Shown here: one piece after another, positions 1 through 9,304 of the stretch
How positions within the stretch are numbered: the stretch's first letter is position 1
Layout: every line of letters begins with the position of its first letter
Assembly: GCA_008931825.1 (NCBI GenBank)
Contig: QXVZ01004729.1
Span: 1 to 23,356 of the forward strand
Origin: Phallusia fumigata
Lineage: Eukaryota > Chordata > Ascidiacea > Phlebobranchia > Ascidiidae
Length of the DNA stretch: 23,356 nt
Direction: 5' to 3'
The notes under the pieces: generated by a model
The model's input: the letters and a program-made list of their open reading frames with translations, nothing else
The model's database searches: none
Told to the model about the DNA's origin: nothing
Position numbers and translations under genes: made by a program

Positions 1-410
1 TTCGGTTTAGCGCTGTCATAAATCATTATAGTGGAGTCATTGCCAGAAAAAAAACATTAGATGCAGTCACCCAGTGATTTCCTTGAATATTTAAAATTTG
101 CACAAATTTTTGCGTGGATGTGTGGACAGGAGATTTTTCTGTCACAGCCGAAAACGCTAAACAACTTTGCAAGCCACCGGTATGGGAAAATTTGCTCAGA
201 TAGCATGCAAGTTGCAGAGTCTATATGCTTGTCAGATAACCATTTTTTGTTCTTTTTTATGTCTGACAAGTCAATGCCCGTTATTGAAAAATTAGGAACC
301 CACTTAGTGATGCAGCAGCGGCGTACCAAAGTCTTCCTCAAACTTACAAGAACGCTAAGTTGTCTTTCACGTAATGTTTTTTCTGGCAATAATCCGGGGC
401 TTCTTAGATT
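1..410 (-). pseudogene. C48 (Ulp1-like) peptidase-like fragment, broken and cut by window edge
   Basis: On the minus strand, WLSDKHIDSAT (about 242-210) resembles the start of Ulp1/C48-type peptidase domains found in invertebrate mobile-element proteins. A second frame then carries VQILNIQGNHWVTASNV, with the expected catalytic His-Trp (His codon 74-76). A third frame carries STIMIYDSAKP, with the expected Asp at 15-17. The family's catalytic Cys would lie beyond base 1. The two frame changes fall before about 100 and at a run of eight A (47-54), so this copy cannot encode a continuous domain. A plausible acceptor (gtgcacag) puts the exon start at 410. That is only 44 nt after the donor ending the transposase-like exon at 455, so both were probably one protein. 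The family call is from memory of motifs; no search was run. Confidence 0.55.
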
Positions 411-422
411 CTGTGCACTCCC

Positions 423-1110
423 TCAGTGATTTGCCGGGGATCGCATGTACTTACCCACGCTTTTGTCAGGTCCTACAAGCCTGCTTCTTTTTTGCCACCT
501 TTCTTTAGCTTCAGATGATTCTGTTTTTTTCTCACCTTTTGTGATGCCATCCTTGTAATAACGAACTAACCCAAGATGGTTGTCTGCGTAAAGCTGTGCA
601 AACTCATGTAAACCGTTAAACCTTCTTTCTTGACACCTCGTTTTTTTAAATTTCTGTTGACTTTTTCCATAATTTCCTGCGTTCTGTTGTCTTTGGTGAA
701 ATTCTGTTCTCCTCTTTCCTGCACTTTCCGTAAAACTCGGAATAGCGTTTGTAAACCTTAGTTTCGCCGTGACGACCCAAATCTCCAAGCATCAAACTCG
801 ACCACAAAGCAAGTTTTGGCAGTGTGTATTTGATGAAATTTTCCAGTAATTCAGGACAATAAAATTCATTTAATGTTTTTGTGTCCTAAACTGTTTCAAC
901 TCTTCGTATCACATTCTCCAATGCATCTGCACCTGCTAGGAAGCCCATAATGTACATTACTTACTGCCTTCGTTTACTAAATCGACAACTTGTGTGACTT
1001 GTGAACAAATGTAAAAACGGTTTATTTATCATCGTGTGCGATGCTTTTCCCGTTACCACGTTAAACAACTCTTCAAATATGTCTCAAGGCTCTCCAAAAA
1101 ACAGACGAAA
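423..1110 (-). pseudogene. Transposase-like protein, C-terminal region (unit I), degenerate
   Basis: Read from 1110 downward, the minus strand gives DIFEELFNVVTGKA preceded by an in-frame TGA (1084-1086). It continues with FLAGADALENVIRRVETV, a TAG (886-888), then FYCPELLENFIKYTLPK and ALWSSLMLGDLGRHG (about 865-770). A further YKRYSEF, a frame change, then GLHEFAQLYADNHLGLVRYY follow. A GTAAGT donor (449-454) ends the exon after the motif GPDKSVG. The same CPELL...ALWS...GDL series recurs at 3590-3770 and 5290-5500, which shows that this is a repeated coding module. It sits directly downstream (minus sense) of SGNH copy S1 and directly upstream of the C48-like exon. I recognise it as a mobile-element-type C-terminal region but cannot name the superfamily. 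Confidence 0.6.
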
Positions 1111-1590
1111 CTGAAAGACTTATCACAGATTTGCTTTTGAACGAAATTAAAGTTTTTGATTGACGCGGCGTTAAGGGACAAGAGGCGCCCTACCCTTGAA
1201 GGGATGAGGCACCACAATTTCATACGCGTAAATAGGCTTGCAATTAGCGACGCCTATTATAACCGCCCGTTGCATCGATGTATGCAGCGTCAAAGCACCA
1301 TTTCTTTAGAACATTACCAAACCACGTGCTGCTCTTGTCAAAAATATTTTTTGTCACTGGACTGTTGCTTCCAAACACGTTTTAAGTATTTCATTTTGAT
1401 TTTTTTTTGGACATGTTCGAATTCAATTCAGAATTGGAATATCCGAGTATGGAGGAGTTGGTCGTTGTGGTGATGAACCTCGTAGTGTCGGAGGCGACGA
1501 TGTTTTTGTTAAGTTTGTCACCCTTCTGTAATTGTAAATTGTTTTTGTTTTATTTAAAGTGAATTTTTACCAAAAAACCTTCACAAAAAC

Positions 1591-2592
1591 TTAACTGTGG
1601 TTTACACAGTCATGCTGCCTGAGCATGAGTCGGATGAGACTGTTTTGTCTCCTGTTGTTTGCTGTCTGGTCCGGCAAACCAGGCAACGCAGGAAATCCTT
1701 CGGACAGTAATTGCGTCGGTTCAAGGTCACGATTTCCTGAAGGTGTTAAGTCGGGGGTTGGCACAGGTGGTGGTGCAGTCCATTCCTCAAGCTGTCGCAA
1801 ATAAACGGTCAGTCCGTCACTCGAAATATGAACCTTATTTTACCTCCGCTAGAATGAGTCTGGAACAGCAAGGTCCAACACCCCGGCTCCCCGTTGAGTT
1901 GCAACTCTCCGAATGGTGCCACGTTCGCTATGCCAATCCTGAGGTAGTATTCCACAGCAGAATACCTTTATTTGGAGAAATGATAAAGAACAAATAGCGC
2001 CAGGTGTATCAGGACACGAGAAACAAATATAGCTTCAAAACTACCATGTGGTACAAGTTACCAAACCGTAAGATCCTGAATAATATTTAATTTTCGGTTA
2101 GTATGGTTCGATCTTTTGGAAATAATATTGTTAACCATGTGAATTGTATTAAGCAAGATGTGTCAACGAGCTATTTTATTCATCTGAACGGCACACCAAA
2201 GAAGCTAACAAAACATTTAGTCAATGTGAATTATTAAAAACACTTACCTTTGCTCGAGGATACAACGTTTTAGTGCTTTTGATCAGCTGGACGATGCCGC
2301 TTGAAATTTTCCTGGCCATCCAATGATGCTGGGCTCTTTCCTTCAACTCTTCACGTGGTATGTTATTCGTTCCAGGCGGCAAAACCACAACTTCAACACG
2401 TGAAAGTGGAGGACGATTCTGCAACTCCGTGATTCCGTGCTCAATCGTACCACCAGGGATCGTAACAGCTGCAAAATCATAAACGAAGTTTTGTAATGGT
2501 TTTACCACAGATGAACAAACCAGGTCCCTGACGTTGATGTATGAAACAAACCGCACGCAGCTCGACTTTCTTGGTTCGGGTACCAGCCACAT
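1591..2592 (-). pseudogene. SGNH-hydrolase-like gene, copy S1
   Basis: SGNH hydrolases act as esterases or lipases using Ser, Gly, Asn and His in separate blocks. Exon 2248 to about 2592 shows DFAAVTIPGGTIEHG (block II-like Gly), then VVVLPPGTNNIP (block III, GTNN at 2362-2373), ending YPRAK at a GTAAGT donor (2242-2247). After an intron with acceptor ataaag, the exon starts at 1965 with VFCCGILPQDW in matching phase 0. It runs into the block V region NKVHISSDGL, then LRQLEEWTAPPPVPTP, with the final stop at 1591-1593. A block I serine is only tentative (CSSVVKPL). In-frame TAG (1849-1851) and TAA (1840-1842) break the last exon. The residue three before the block V His is Asn, where copy S3 has Asp. 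Proteins of this fold occur in some mobile elements. Confidence 0.65.
1706..2490. repeat. Repeat B, copy 1 (paired with 10789-11460)
   Basis: The stretch starting agtaattgcgtcggttcaagg at 1706 aligns with 10789 onward, through the block V exon, the intron and the GTNN exon of the SGNH-like gene. The right copy lacks roughly 60-100 bases around 2215-2310, including the GTAAGT donor. The two copies are similar in both exon and intron sequence, so they arose by copying of DNA rather than by retrocopying of spliced RNA. Confidence 0.75.
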
Positions 2593-2704
2593 AACCCGCT
2601 TCCCGGAGATACCGAATGGATATTTTTGAGTCGGCGTCCGCGAGGCTAAGCTGTCTTTCGTGCTCCAAAATCAAGATCTTGATTAAAATGCAAAGTGTTA
2701 TCAC

Positions 2705-4860
2705 CTACGTTTGATTTAAACTGAACAACCTTTTTGGGCGGTTGAAAGTACACTCCCTGATTCGTTTCACTGGTATTGTCTGTTTTCTTTTTTGTTGCCC
2801 AAGTTTTTTCAGCAAGATCGTGTCACTCGTTGGGCTTAACATTGCAATACACAAGGAAAACAGTTAGGTTAGATTTTGGTTGTACTAGCTCTAGGATTTG
2901 TAACTTAATTTGAACAGTGCCCTTTTTCCGTTTTACTGCTATGGTTCTGTAGCCATCTTGAAATTCCCTAATAATCGACAAGTTCATTTCGTCATATATT
3001 TGAACAAACTCAGCCAAGTTTTTATATTTGCGCCCGCGAAGTCTTTTTTAATCCATGTAAAAATCGTTACAATAACTGGATATCGTCGCTTGCGTCCGAA
3101 ACGGTTACGTCGGTGTCAATATTACGCCTCACTTTCTGCTGCAAATTCTCCTATCTGCGTGAAGCGAATCCCGCGAGGTAAACAAAATTGCCATGTGATA
3201 AACAATTTGTTTAATTTCTTCCATTGTTTCTGCACAAGTCTTTTGCCCGCTTCTCTTCAGCGTCTCCTTCCCGCTTCTTGTATCCTGCCACTTTCAATCC
3301 CCTTTGATAAAAAATGTTAGTTGAGTTGGTAGCACATTTTTTACCAATAAACAGATTCACTAATATTGGCAAATAACATGCAACGTAACACAGCTATACT
3401 ATATCTACCTGAACATAGGACGTTTTAAAGCAAGGTGTAATTGCAACGTTGCCAGGTAGAGGGGCGGAATTCCTCGACAAAATTTGAACGTTTGTCTGGT
3501 GTCGCTGCAAGGCTGTGGCTTGGATCTAATGGACAAACCCACTCCTCTAGTAAGTAAATACCCAAACCTTTATCTGAGAGGGCTTAACATTGCATGTTTT
3601 CCATAATTCCCTGTGTGCGGTTGTTTATAGTAATTGTCTAACGGAGAAGCAAAGCTAACAATATTCTACAATTATATACCTTGCGTTGACTTTGACGTCA
3701 GATTTGTATGAAACTTTGAATACTCTTTGTAGCTGGATATAGTACCGTGGCGACCCAAGTCTCCTGAATAAATCGGAAAATGTATGTTTGTTTTTGTTCA
3801 GAATTACTTCTGCAAAGTATTTTTTTTTCAACTTTCTGGCCATCGGCGTTCGGTGGAATCCCATCAAGATCTTATTTAAAAACAAACATCACAAAAGGCA
3901 AAAAAGGTCCAGTGAAGATGATCGTACATCGCTTGTCTCCGATTGCATGCACTGTGTATTTAATTTTGTCAAGTCTGCAAGTTTTACAAAACTTGATTCG
4001 GCAATCCGTTTGCACTTTGTTGTGCACACCACTACCAGGTGATGGACTATGTTTGCTAGATCCACCAACGAGGTTGACAGGACCATCATCCCAAACGTGT
4101 GCATGCCGAATTTGAAATGGCGTGGAAAACTTAACTAAAAGTTAAAGGCGAGTTTTACAACATTCACTTACTAACGTTTTGTCATCCGTTTAGCATTCTT
4201 CATTATGTGACTGGCACAAAAATGAAGGAATGGTCAAATTTCTCAAATGCTTCTTCGTGTTGCCCCGTAGCAATTTTCCAACAAGTGTTTAAATACAAAT
4301 TAAGATGGGTTTGAAATACCGATAAAATTACGGCGTGTATAAGCGCCATACTGCCGTCGCAGTATGGTTGATCGAGGAAAGGATCTTTTCGACAAAAAAT
4401 GTTAAAAAAGATTGATAAAGCCGGGATGTTGTGCCGGAATGACACGAAAGTGGCAACAGCGAGTGGTGGTGTTCCTTCTATGGATACCGGACAACAATCT
4501 CATAAACGTAACAATGGGTTTCCCTGAGTATTATACTGCCAGTGGCATCAGCACACACAATGTCTTCTTTGTAAATTGAGTTAAAAAGTTTAATAGGTTG
4601 GTCGTTGTAAAAATAATCCCTTAGGTTCCATAAAACTGACTTAAGGTTGCATCCTGGTTTGTTTAGCAGCTCGTGGAATGCTCACCTTTCGTTTTCGTGT
4701 GGTGTTTCAATTTTGTGAGCCTTCTTGACTGCAGAGATCGTTAAAACTGCATCAATGGGGAGAGTATGCCTCATAGTTTCCGCAAGCATAAATCGTACGT
4801 ACGATCGTAAGATTTCCAGTGATAGTCATTTTCAAAGGCGGGAGTACTTACGAATCTAAC
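2705..4860 (-). pseudogene. DDE-like transposase-like gene (unit II), interrupted by repeat A1
   Basis: This is the most complete transposase-like copy. Minus-strand order: LAETMRHTLPIDAVLTISAV (about 4780-4720); an in-frame TGA (4682-4684); FHELLNKPGCNLKSVLWNLR; DIVCADATGSIILRE (Asp codon 4547-4549); then TAG (4478-4480). In the next frame comes YCDGSMALIHAVI (Asp codon 4356-4358), about 64 residues after the first Asp, then a frame change to CASHIMKNAKRMTKR ending at a GTAAGTG donor. A further exon at about 3900-4130 reads FGMMVLSTSLVDLANIV. Next come GDLGRHG (about 3755) and NNRTQGIMEN (about 3600), then repeat A1 (3075-3580), then KNLAEFVQIYDEMN and REFQDGYR. The two Asp motifs fit an RNase-H-fold DDE transposase, but the third acidic residue and the superfamily are not assigned. 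The gene is clearly dead. Confidence 0.6.
3075..3580. repeat. Repeat A, copy A1, inside transposase-like unit II
   Basis: About 506 bases are closely similar to 5578-6090, starting aactggatatcg and ending tctgagag. In minus sense A carries the block V tail of the SGNH-like gene (LSDKGLGIYLLEEWV), a poorly coding middle, and an exon-like stretch VRRNIDTDVTVSDASDDIQ. A1 splits the transposase-like reading between TQGIMEN and KNLAEFVQ. A 15-base direct repeat, gggcttaacattgca, occurs at 3580-3594 (the right edge of A1) and at 2832-2846. Confidence 0.8.
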
Positions 4861-5119
4861 AAACAAATTAAGCGTTAACAAGATTTTGTTAATCCATAGA
4901 AATGAGTGTACCCTGTGGCTATGCACAATCTTAGATACACACATTATTATTAAATCCTGCAAATTTCGTGTAAATCGTTGTTGCGGAACATTGTTTTATT
5001 TTAGAACGATAATTAAACTAATAACATACTTTCGTAACTAACCTTTCGATTCGTCGAAACGTTGGGTTTGGAAACATTCTCTAGTTGAACTAAATCTTCC
5101 GAACCGACAGAGAAAAGAA
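4861..5119. other. Spacer between transposase-like units
   Basis: No coding similarity to the repeated modules is seen here. The stretch separates the upstream end of unit II from the fragment of unit III and may hold intron or 5' flank of unit II. Confidence 0.4.
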
Positions 5120-5251
5120 TGCGTTAATAAATCTTATCCGAGTCGAGTTTTTCCCCATACCTCAAGAACAACTCCTGCTGTTTGTCTAACACTTGTTTTC
5201 TTTTACTGCTGCAACTCTGAAGATCTTTTACAGGGGCCTGCATATACTTAC

Positions 5252-5510
5252 CAACTTTTTTGTTAGGAGTCGATATTTTTGATCGCTTGCCCCATTTTTC
5301 CTCAGACTCCTACGACTCTTGTAAAGTTTTGCTCGACCCTCTTTTCAACCCTGGGAAGTGTGTCTGAATACCTTTTGTAGCCAATCAGGTCCCCAAACAT
5401 TAAGCCTGACCAAAGCGCAATTTTAGAAAGATTGTATTTCACAATTTTTTCCAAAAGTTCGGGACAAAAAAATTCATTGTTTTGTATCTTACCGTCTGTT
5501 TATTTTACTT
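5252..5510 (-). pseudogene. Transposase-like protein, C-terminal fragment (unit III)
   Basis: The minus strand reads NNEFFCPELLEKIVKYN, then SKIALWSGLMFGDL (ALWS at about 5404-5418), then YKRYSDTLPRVEKRVEQNFT in one frame. A TGA follows, after which another frame reads EEKWGKRSKISTPNKKVG and ends at a GTAAGT donor (5246-5251), the same donor position as in unit I. Compared with units I and II it lacks the RHG stretch after GDL and the whole TQGIME to QIYDEM region, so it carries an internal deletion. It sits immediately downstream (minus sense) of repeat A2 and SGNH copy S2, the same order as S1 followed by unit I. Confidence 0.6.
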
Positions 5511-5577
5511 TAGCACTTGCGATTACTTGGTGAAAGCAATCAAAAAACCATTACAATCCACAGTCAAAGTATCGCCA

Positions 5578-6090
5578 AACTGGATATCGGCGCATGCGTC
5601 CGAAACGGTTAAGTCGGTGTCAATATTACGCCTCACTTTTTGCTGCAAAATCTCCTATTTGCGTGAAGCGAATCCCGCGTGGTAAACAAAACTACCATGT
5701 GATAAACAAATGGTTAAATTTCTTTCATTGTTTCTGCACAAGTCTTTTGCCCACTTCTCTTCAACATCTCCTTTACGCTTCTTGTATCCTGCCACTTTCA
5801 ATCCCCTTTGATAAAAAAATGTTGGTTGAGTTGGTAGCATATTTTTTTACCAATAAACAGATTCACTAATATTGGCAAATGACATGCAACGTAACACAGC
5901 TATATTACATCTACCTAAACATAGGACATTTTAAAGCAAGAAGGTGTAATTGCAATGTTGCCAGGCAGAGGGAGGGGGATTCCTCGACAAAATTTGAACG
6001 TTTGTCTGGTGTCGCTGCAAGGCTGTGGCTTGGATTTGATGGACAAACCCACTCCTCTAGTAAGTAAATACCCAAACCTTCATCTGAGAG
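5578..6090. repeat. Repeat A, copy A2, in its native place at the 3' end of SGNH copy S2
   Basis: This copy is closely similar to A1 over about 513 bases and partly to A3 (10566-10787). Here the sequence continues smoothly into the rest of the SGNH-like gene, so A2 looks like the parental arrangement. In minus sense the distal part reads VRRNIDTDLTVSDACADIQ and stays open for about another 18 codons to a stop near 5522. It follows a plausible acceptor (gattttgcag). Confidence 0.8.
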
Positions 6091-6935
6091 ATGGACGTTG
6101 TTCCAGATCACTCGAACTGGGAACTACAATGTTCATAAACTCGGTTTCTCTCCTGATCGCAACTGTTCGAATTGCCGAGTTTTGCGATGATCTGGCCTTC
6201 GCAGAACCCCACTGCAAAACACCTGTCTTGACACAAATTGTGTAGATGCAAGAAGGACCTTTGATACGCAACAAACAAAAATGTCATCATTCCTACTTTA
6301 GCACCAGGATAGTGGACTTTGGCTTGTTCAATCAGGCGACCAACATCTCCGGTAATGTTTCCAATGAGTCCACCGGGGTTTGTCTGGATCTGAGTGGGTT
6401 TTCTCAGAACGTTGTTGGTCCCAAGAGCCAACACTACCACACCGACCCGAGAAACCGGGACGCGATCCCGCAGCTCAACAATTCCATGTCCGATGATTCA
6501 TGCAGGAATGCTTACCGCTGCAAAATCAAAAGGAAATTCTGGCGATGGTTTTACATAAACTAAAATGTAAAGTTTAACTCTGCTACAAAAAATACAGTTC
6601 TTCGGACTGTTACAACTAAGTTGCAAAACAACAAGTTAACACTCGAAAAAAATCAGTCCTTCTGTCCTTAGTATTATCAATCTACCTTGTGCTATTCCTT
6701 CCATTTGTTTCCTTGCTGTTTCCACGATCTCTGCTAGAACCCTCGGGTTATAACATTTGTCTGCAACTGCCTGCTTCACCTTTTTTGGAGCCTTGCTTAC
6801 AGCAGTTGTTATCAGTTTTCTGGCATCTGTCACCGTTGTTGGTTTTGAAAAAATGTTAAATGCAGAAAAGGGGGTTTTTGTTGCCAAGTCAGTTCCAGAA
6901 TAAGCCGGTATTGCATAATGTTTAGGCCAATGCAT
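5911..6935 (-). pseudogene. SGNH-hydrolase-like gene, copy S2
   Basis: This copy adds a 5' exon (6686-6935) not recognised in S1, with ARKLITTAVSKAPKKVKQ and RVLAEIVETARKQMEG, ending at donor gtagat. The next exon starts at 6559 after acceptor acattttag. It reads DFAAVSIPA, an in-frame TGA (6498-6500) where S1 has Gly, then IGHGIVELRDRVPVSRVGVV, then ALGTNN (block III) and VHYPGAK near 6297. The last exon (acceptor caagacag, start 6222) begins VFCSGVL like S1, then changes frame to NSAIRTVAIRRETEFMNIV. It changes again to WNNVHLSDEGLGIYLLEEW (block V) and stops at 5911. At the position of the block V Asp it also has Asn. Similarity to S1 and S3 supports one gene family. Confidence 0.65.
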
Positions 6936-6939
6936 GTTT

Positions 6940-8600
6940 CGATGTCAGGCCAGCGGCATTATACTCATCCTTTGAATAAATATACATCTATGACGTGTCT
7001 TTTCCTTTTTAGTTAAATATCTCAACGTTCATTTATTTTCATTTCTGTCAAAACAGATGAGCGACAACCAAGCTCGCAGATAATTCTGACAAATATATCC
7101 CCGCACAGAGCATCAATTTCAATGTCCCAAAAGGTTTTGAATGTAGTTTATCGACTTCCTGTTTAGATTTGAACTCGTATGAGTTAATGACCTCAGCAGG
7201 AAATTCGCATTCTCTTAGCCTGTGCCGTGATTTTTGCTTGAAGTATTGGTCGCGTTTTTTCTATATTACTTCGTTGCCTTTTTATCCATCCCTTTACCAA
7301 TTTTTTAGTTGCATTATTGAGTCCAAAATTATTTTAGGGTTTTATGTCCATAAGGTTGAGAAAGGTAAGCAAGGTACCAGGTACGCATATTTTGTACATT
7401 CTGATGCTTATTTTGTTATTTGTTGGTTGAAATCTTTTATGTAGCTGACCATCACTTGTATTTGCTTGTTTGTGTGTTGATTTTTGTCGTTTTTTTTCAC
7501 CAATTGTGCAATTGCATTCTCATGCTCTTCCAGAAATGACTAGCGATTTTTGTGTCGGTTCGCTTTTGTTTTTATAAATCCAAATAATCTTCTGAATTAA
7601 CTTTAATATCCTTATGTACATGATGTGTGTGACTTAAATTCCACATGGATCATCTACATAACAAAAGTTGAGTAGTGGTGTTGGGTGACATTGGTAAAAC
7701 TGTCACCACAATGACAAATTTCAACCTAGTCAATGGTGTAGGGTTTAAACGTGGGTGCCTACTAACTCTGATAATGACTCCAAAACAAGCAGTGCATTTA
7801 GTAATCACTGGTTTGTATTGAAATTAGTACAAGGCATACAACGGTACTTACAACCCATAACGAAGATGCGTTCACGAATAGAAAGATAAACTCCAGTTAA
7901 TTATTGAGACAGAATACACTTGAATTACATTGACTAAGCTAACAAATAGTCCGGTTGATTGAGTTAGGTCTCTATCAGTCTCTGTCCCCGCGTTTTTCGC
8001 TGTTAAGAATTACATAGAATGAAAGGGCTTTTAAAATAAATAATTATGGCTTAAGGTATGAGAATGTCACTCGCTAAACTCGTGCGGGCCGTGTGACAAA
8101 TGATGGATGTGTTTACCAAGGTTTGCACATATTAACCACATCCGGAAAGTTCGAATGCTAGATAAGAAGATTAAATTGTGCCTGGTCATGCAGCGGTTCG
8201 ATTTGCGTGACGTAAAGTGTTAATCGTGGTTAAAACCATAAAAGACGATAAAAATACAAAGGCGAATGCTACAATGGTTCACCATACATAGTGTTGACTA
8301 TAATTACAAGATACATACATTTGCTACCTGAATTCAATAAGGTCGCTATTTCTTTCCTGGCATTTTATACACATACATCCCCATACACATGTGACGAATC
8401 CGTTATTTGGGCGTGACGTCGTGCTTGTTACTACCGATCGCCTCTGCTTTTGTCGCTCAACCCTTGGTGCTGCCTGTGTGGAGACTAGCTTGACGCAGGA
8501 ACCGTTTCAGATAGTCTTGTATTATCGTTGCCGATTCCGAACGAATAGAAGGGAATCGACATACGAAAACGACATAAAAGGAATGGAATGAGTGTGTGTC
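6940..8600. other. No gene recognised
   Basis: AT-rich sequence without a convincing reading frame. The longest frames (7169-7444 and 8391-8591, plus strand) lack recognisable motifs, compositional support or neighbours. No tRNA or structured RNA was recognised. It separates SGNH copy S2 from the GC-richer island on its right. Confidence 0.5.
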
Positions 8601-8604
8601 AAAA

Positions 8605-9231
8605 CTAACGTTTTCGCGTACCTTCGTAGTATTCAGTGTCCTTCTCCATGTTCGCCGACATCGGTGAGTGAAAGGCTAAACAACGGAAAAAACACAAATT
8701 ATCAACAAAGGGGCGTTCGCTTTTCTTTAAACTCCCCGAGAGTCCTTGTAACCCTCGGGGAAGGACAGTGTAGTTATTCGCGCAGGCATGAAAATACCGT
8801 TCCTCCCCGTTGGACGTGTTGCGCAGAATAAATCCAAAACTGGCGTTAACCTTAAAGCCAGTCGACTGGATCTCAAAGACATCTCGCGCAATGTTGTGGT
8901 CAGCCCAGTCCAACGGAAGGCGGTAATTTAAGTTGTGCCTGACGCGTCCTATCCTCTGCCGCGTGCGGATGCTCTCCCAACTCTCGGCGATGATTCCGCT
9001 TGGGGGTGGGACACCTGTGTCGGTTATCAACCTCCCCCTACGCCGACCACCACCGGTTTGACAGGGTCCAAATAATAACTTGAAAAAATCAAAAAAACTT
9101 TCGCAAGAATGCAGAATAGGCAAGACCGCTGTGACTCGAGAAGCCCATCATCGGAATTACTCCCAGCAGATTGGGTGAGCGCCGCGGTTCCGGTTTGCTC
9201 ATCGTCGTCGGATGAGTAACCCCAAGGTCGA
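8605..9231 (-). pseudogene. Polinton/Maverick-like DNA polymerase B N-terminal-region fragment (tentative)
   Basis: The minus frame 9123-8605 (172 aa) contains NIARDVFEIQSTGFKVN, then SFGFILRNTSNGEERYFHA and FVDNLCFFRCLAFH. From memory this motif series resembles the region preceding the zinc-finger and polymerase parts of protein-primed DNA-polymerase-B proteins in Polinton/Maverick-like invertebrate elements. In that family I expect a far longer gap, roughly 100 residues, between the last two motifs. Here it is about 20 residues, so an internal deletion is likely. No polymerase motifs follow. Upstream (9231-9125) another frame reads SSDDDEQTGTAALTQSAGSN and may be a separate exon (acceptor tatttag before 9231). 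Treat as a remnant of a virus-like mobile element. Confidence 0.4.
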
Positions 9232-9304
9232 CTAAATAAAAACCAAGGAAATAAACAGGTGCGTTTACAATTGTCACGATACCTGGTGATCAATGCGAAC
9301 TTAC

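Noticed and set aside
61-429. 122-codon plus-strand open frame
   Set aside because: It lies opposite the C48-like fragment, whose motifs on the minus strand explain the sequence better.
2469-2505. 37-nt mini-intron (gtaaaacc...ttttgcag) in SGNH copies S1 and S2, same length in S3
   Set aside because: The equal length in all copies and protein-level conservation (VKP, F, DFAAV) point to coding sequence; 37 nt is also very short for an intron.
7169-7444. 91-codon hydrophobic plus-strand frame
   Set aside because: Composition follows the T-rich strand; no supporting signals.
8391-8591. 66-codon plus-strand frame
   Set aside because: No motif, acceptor, donor or homologous copy in the window.
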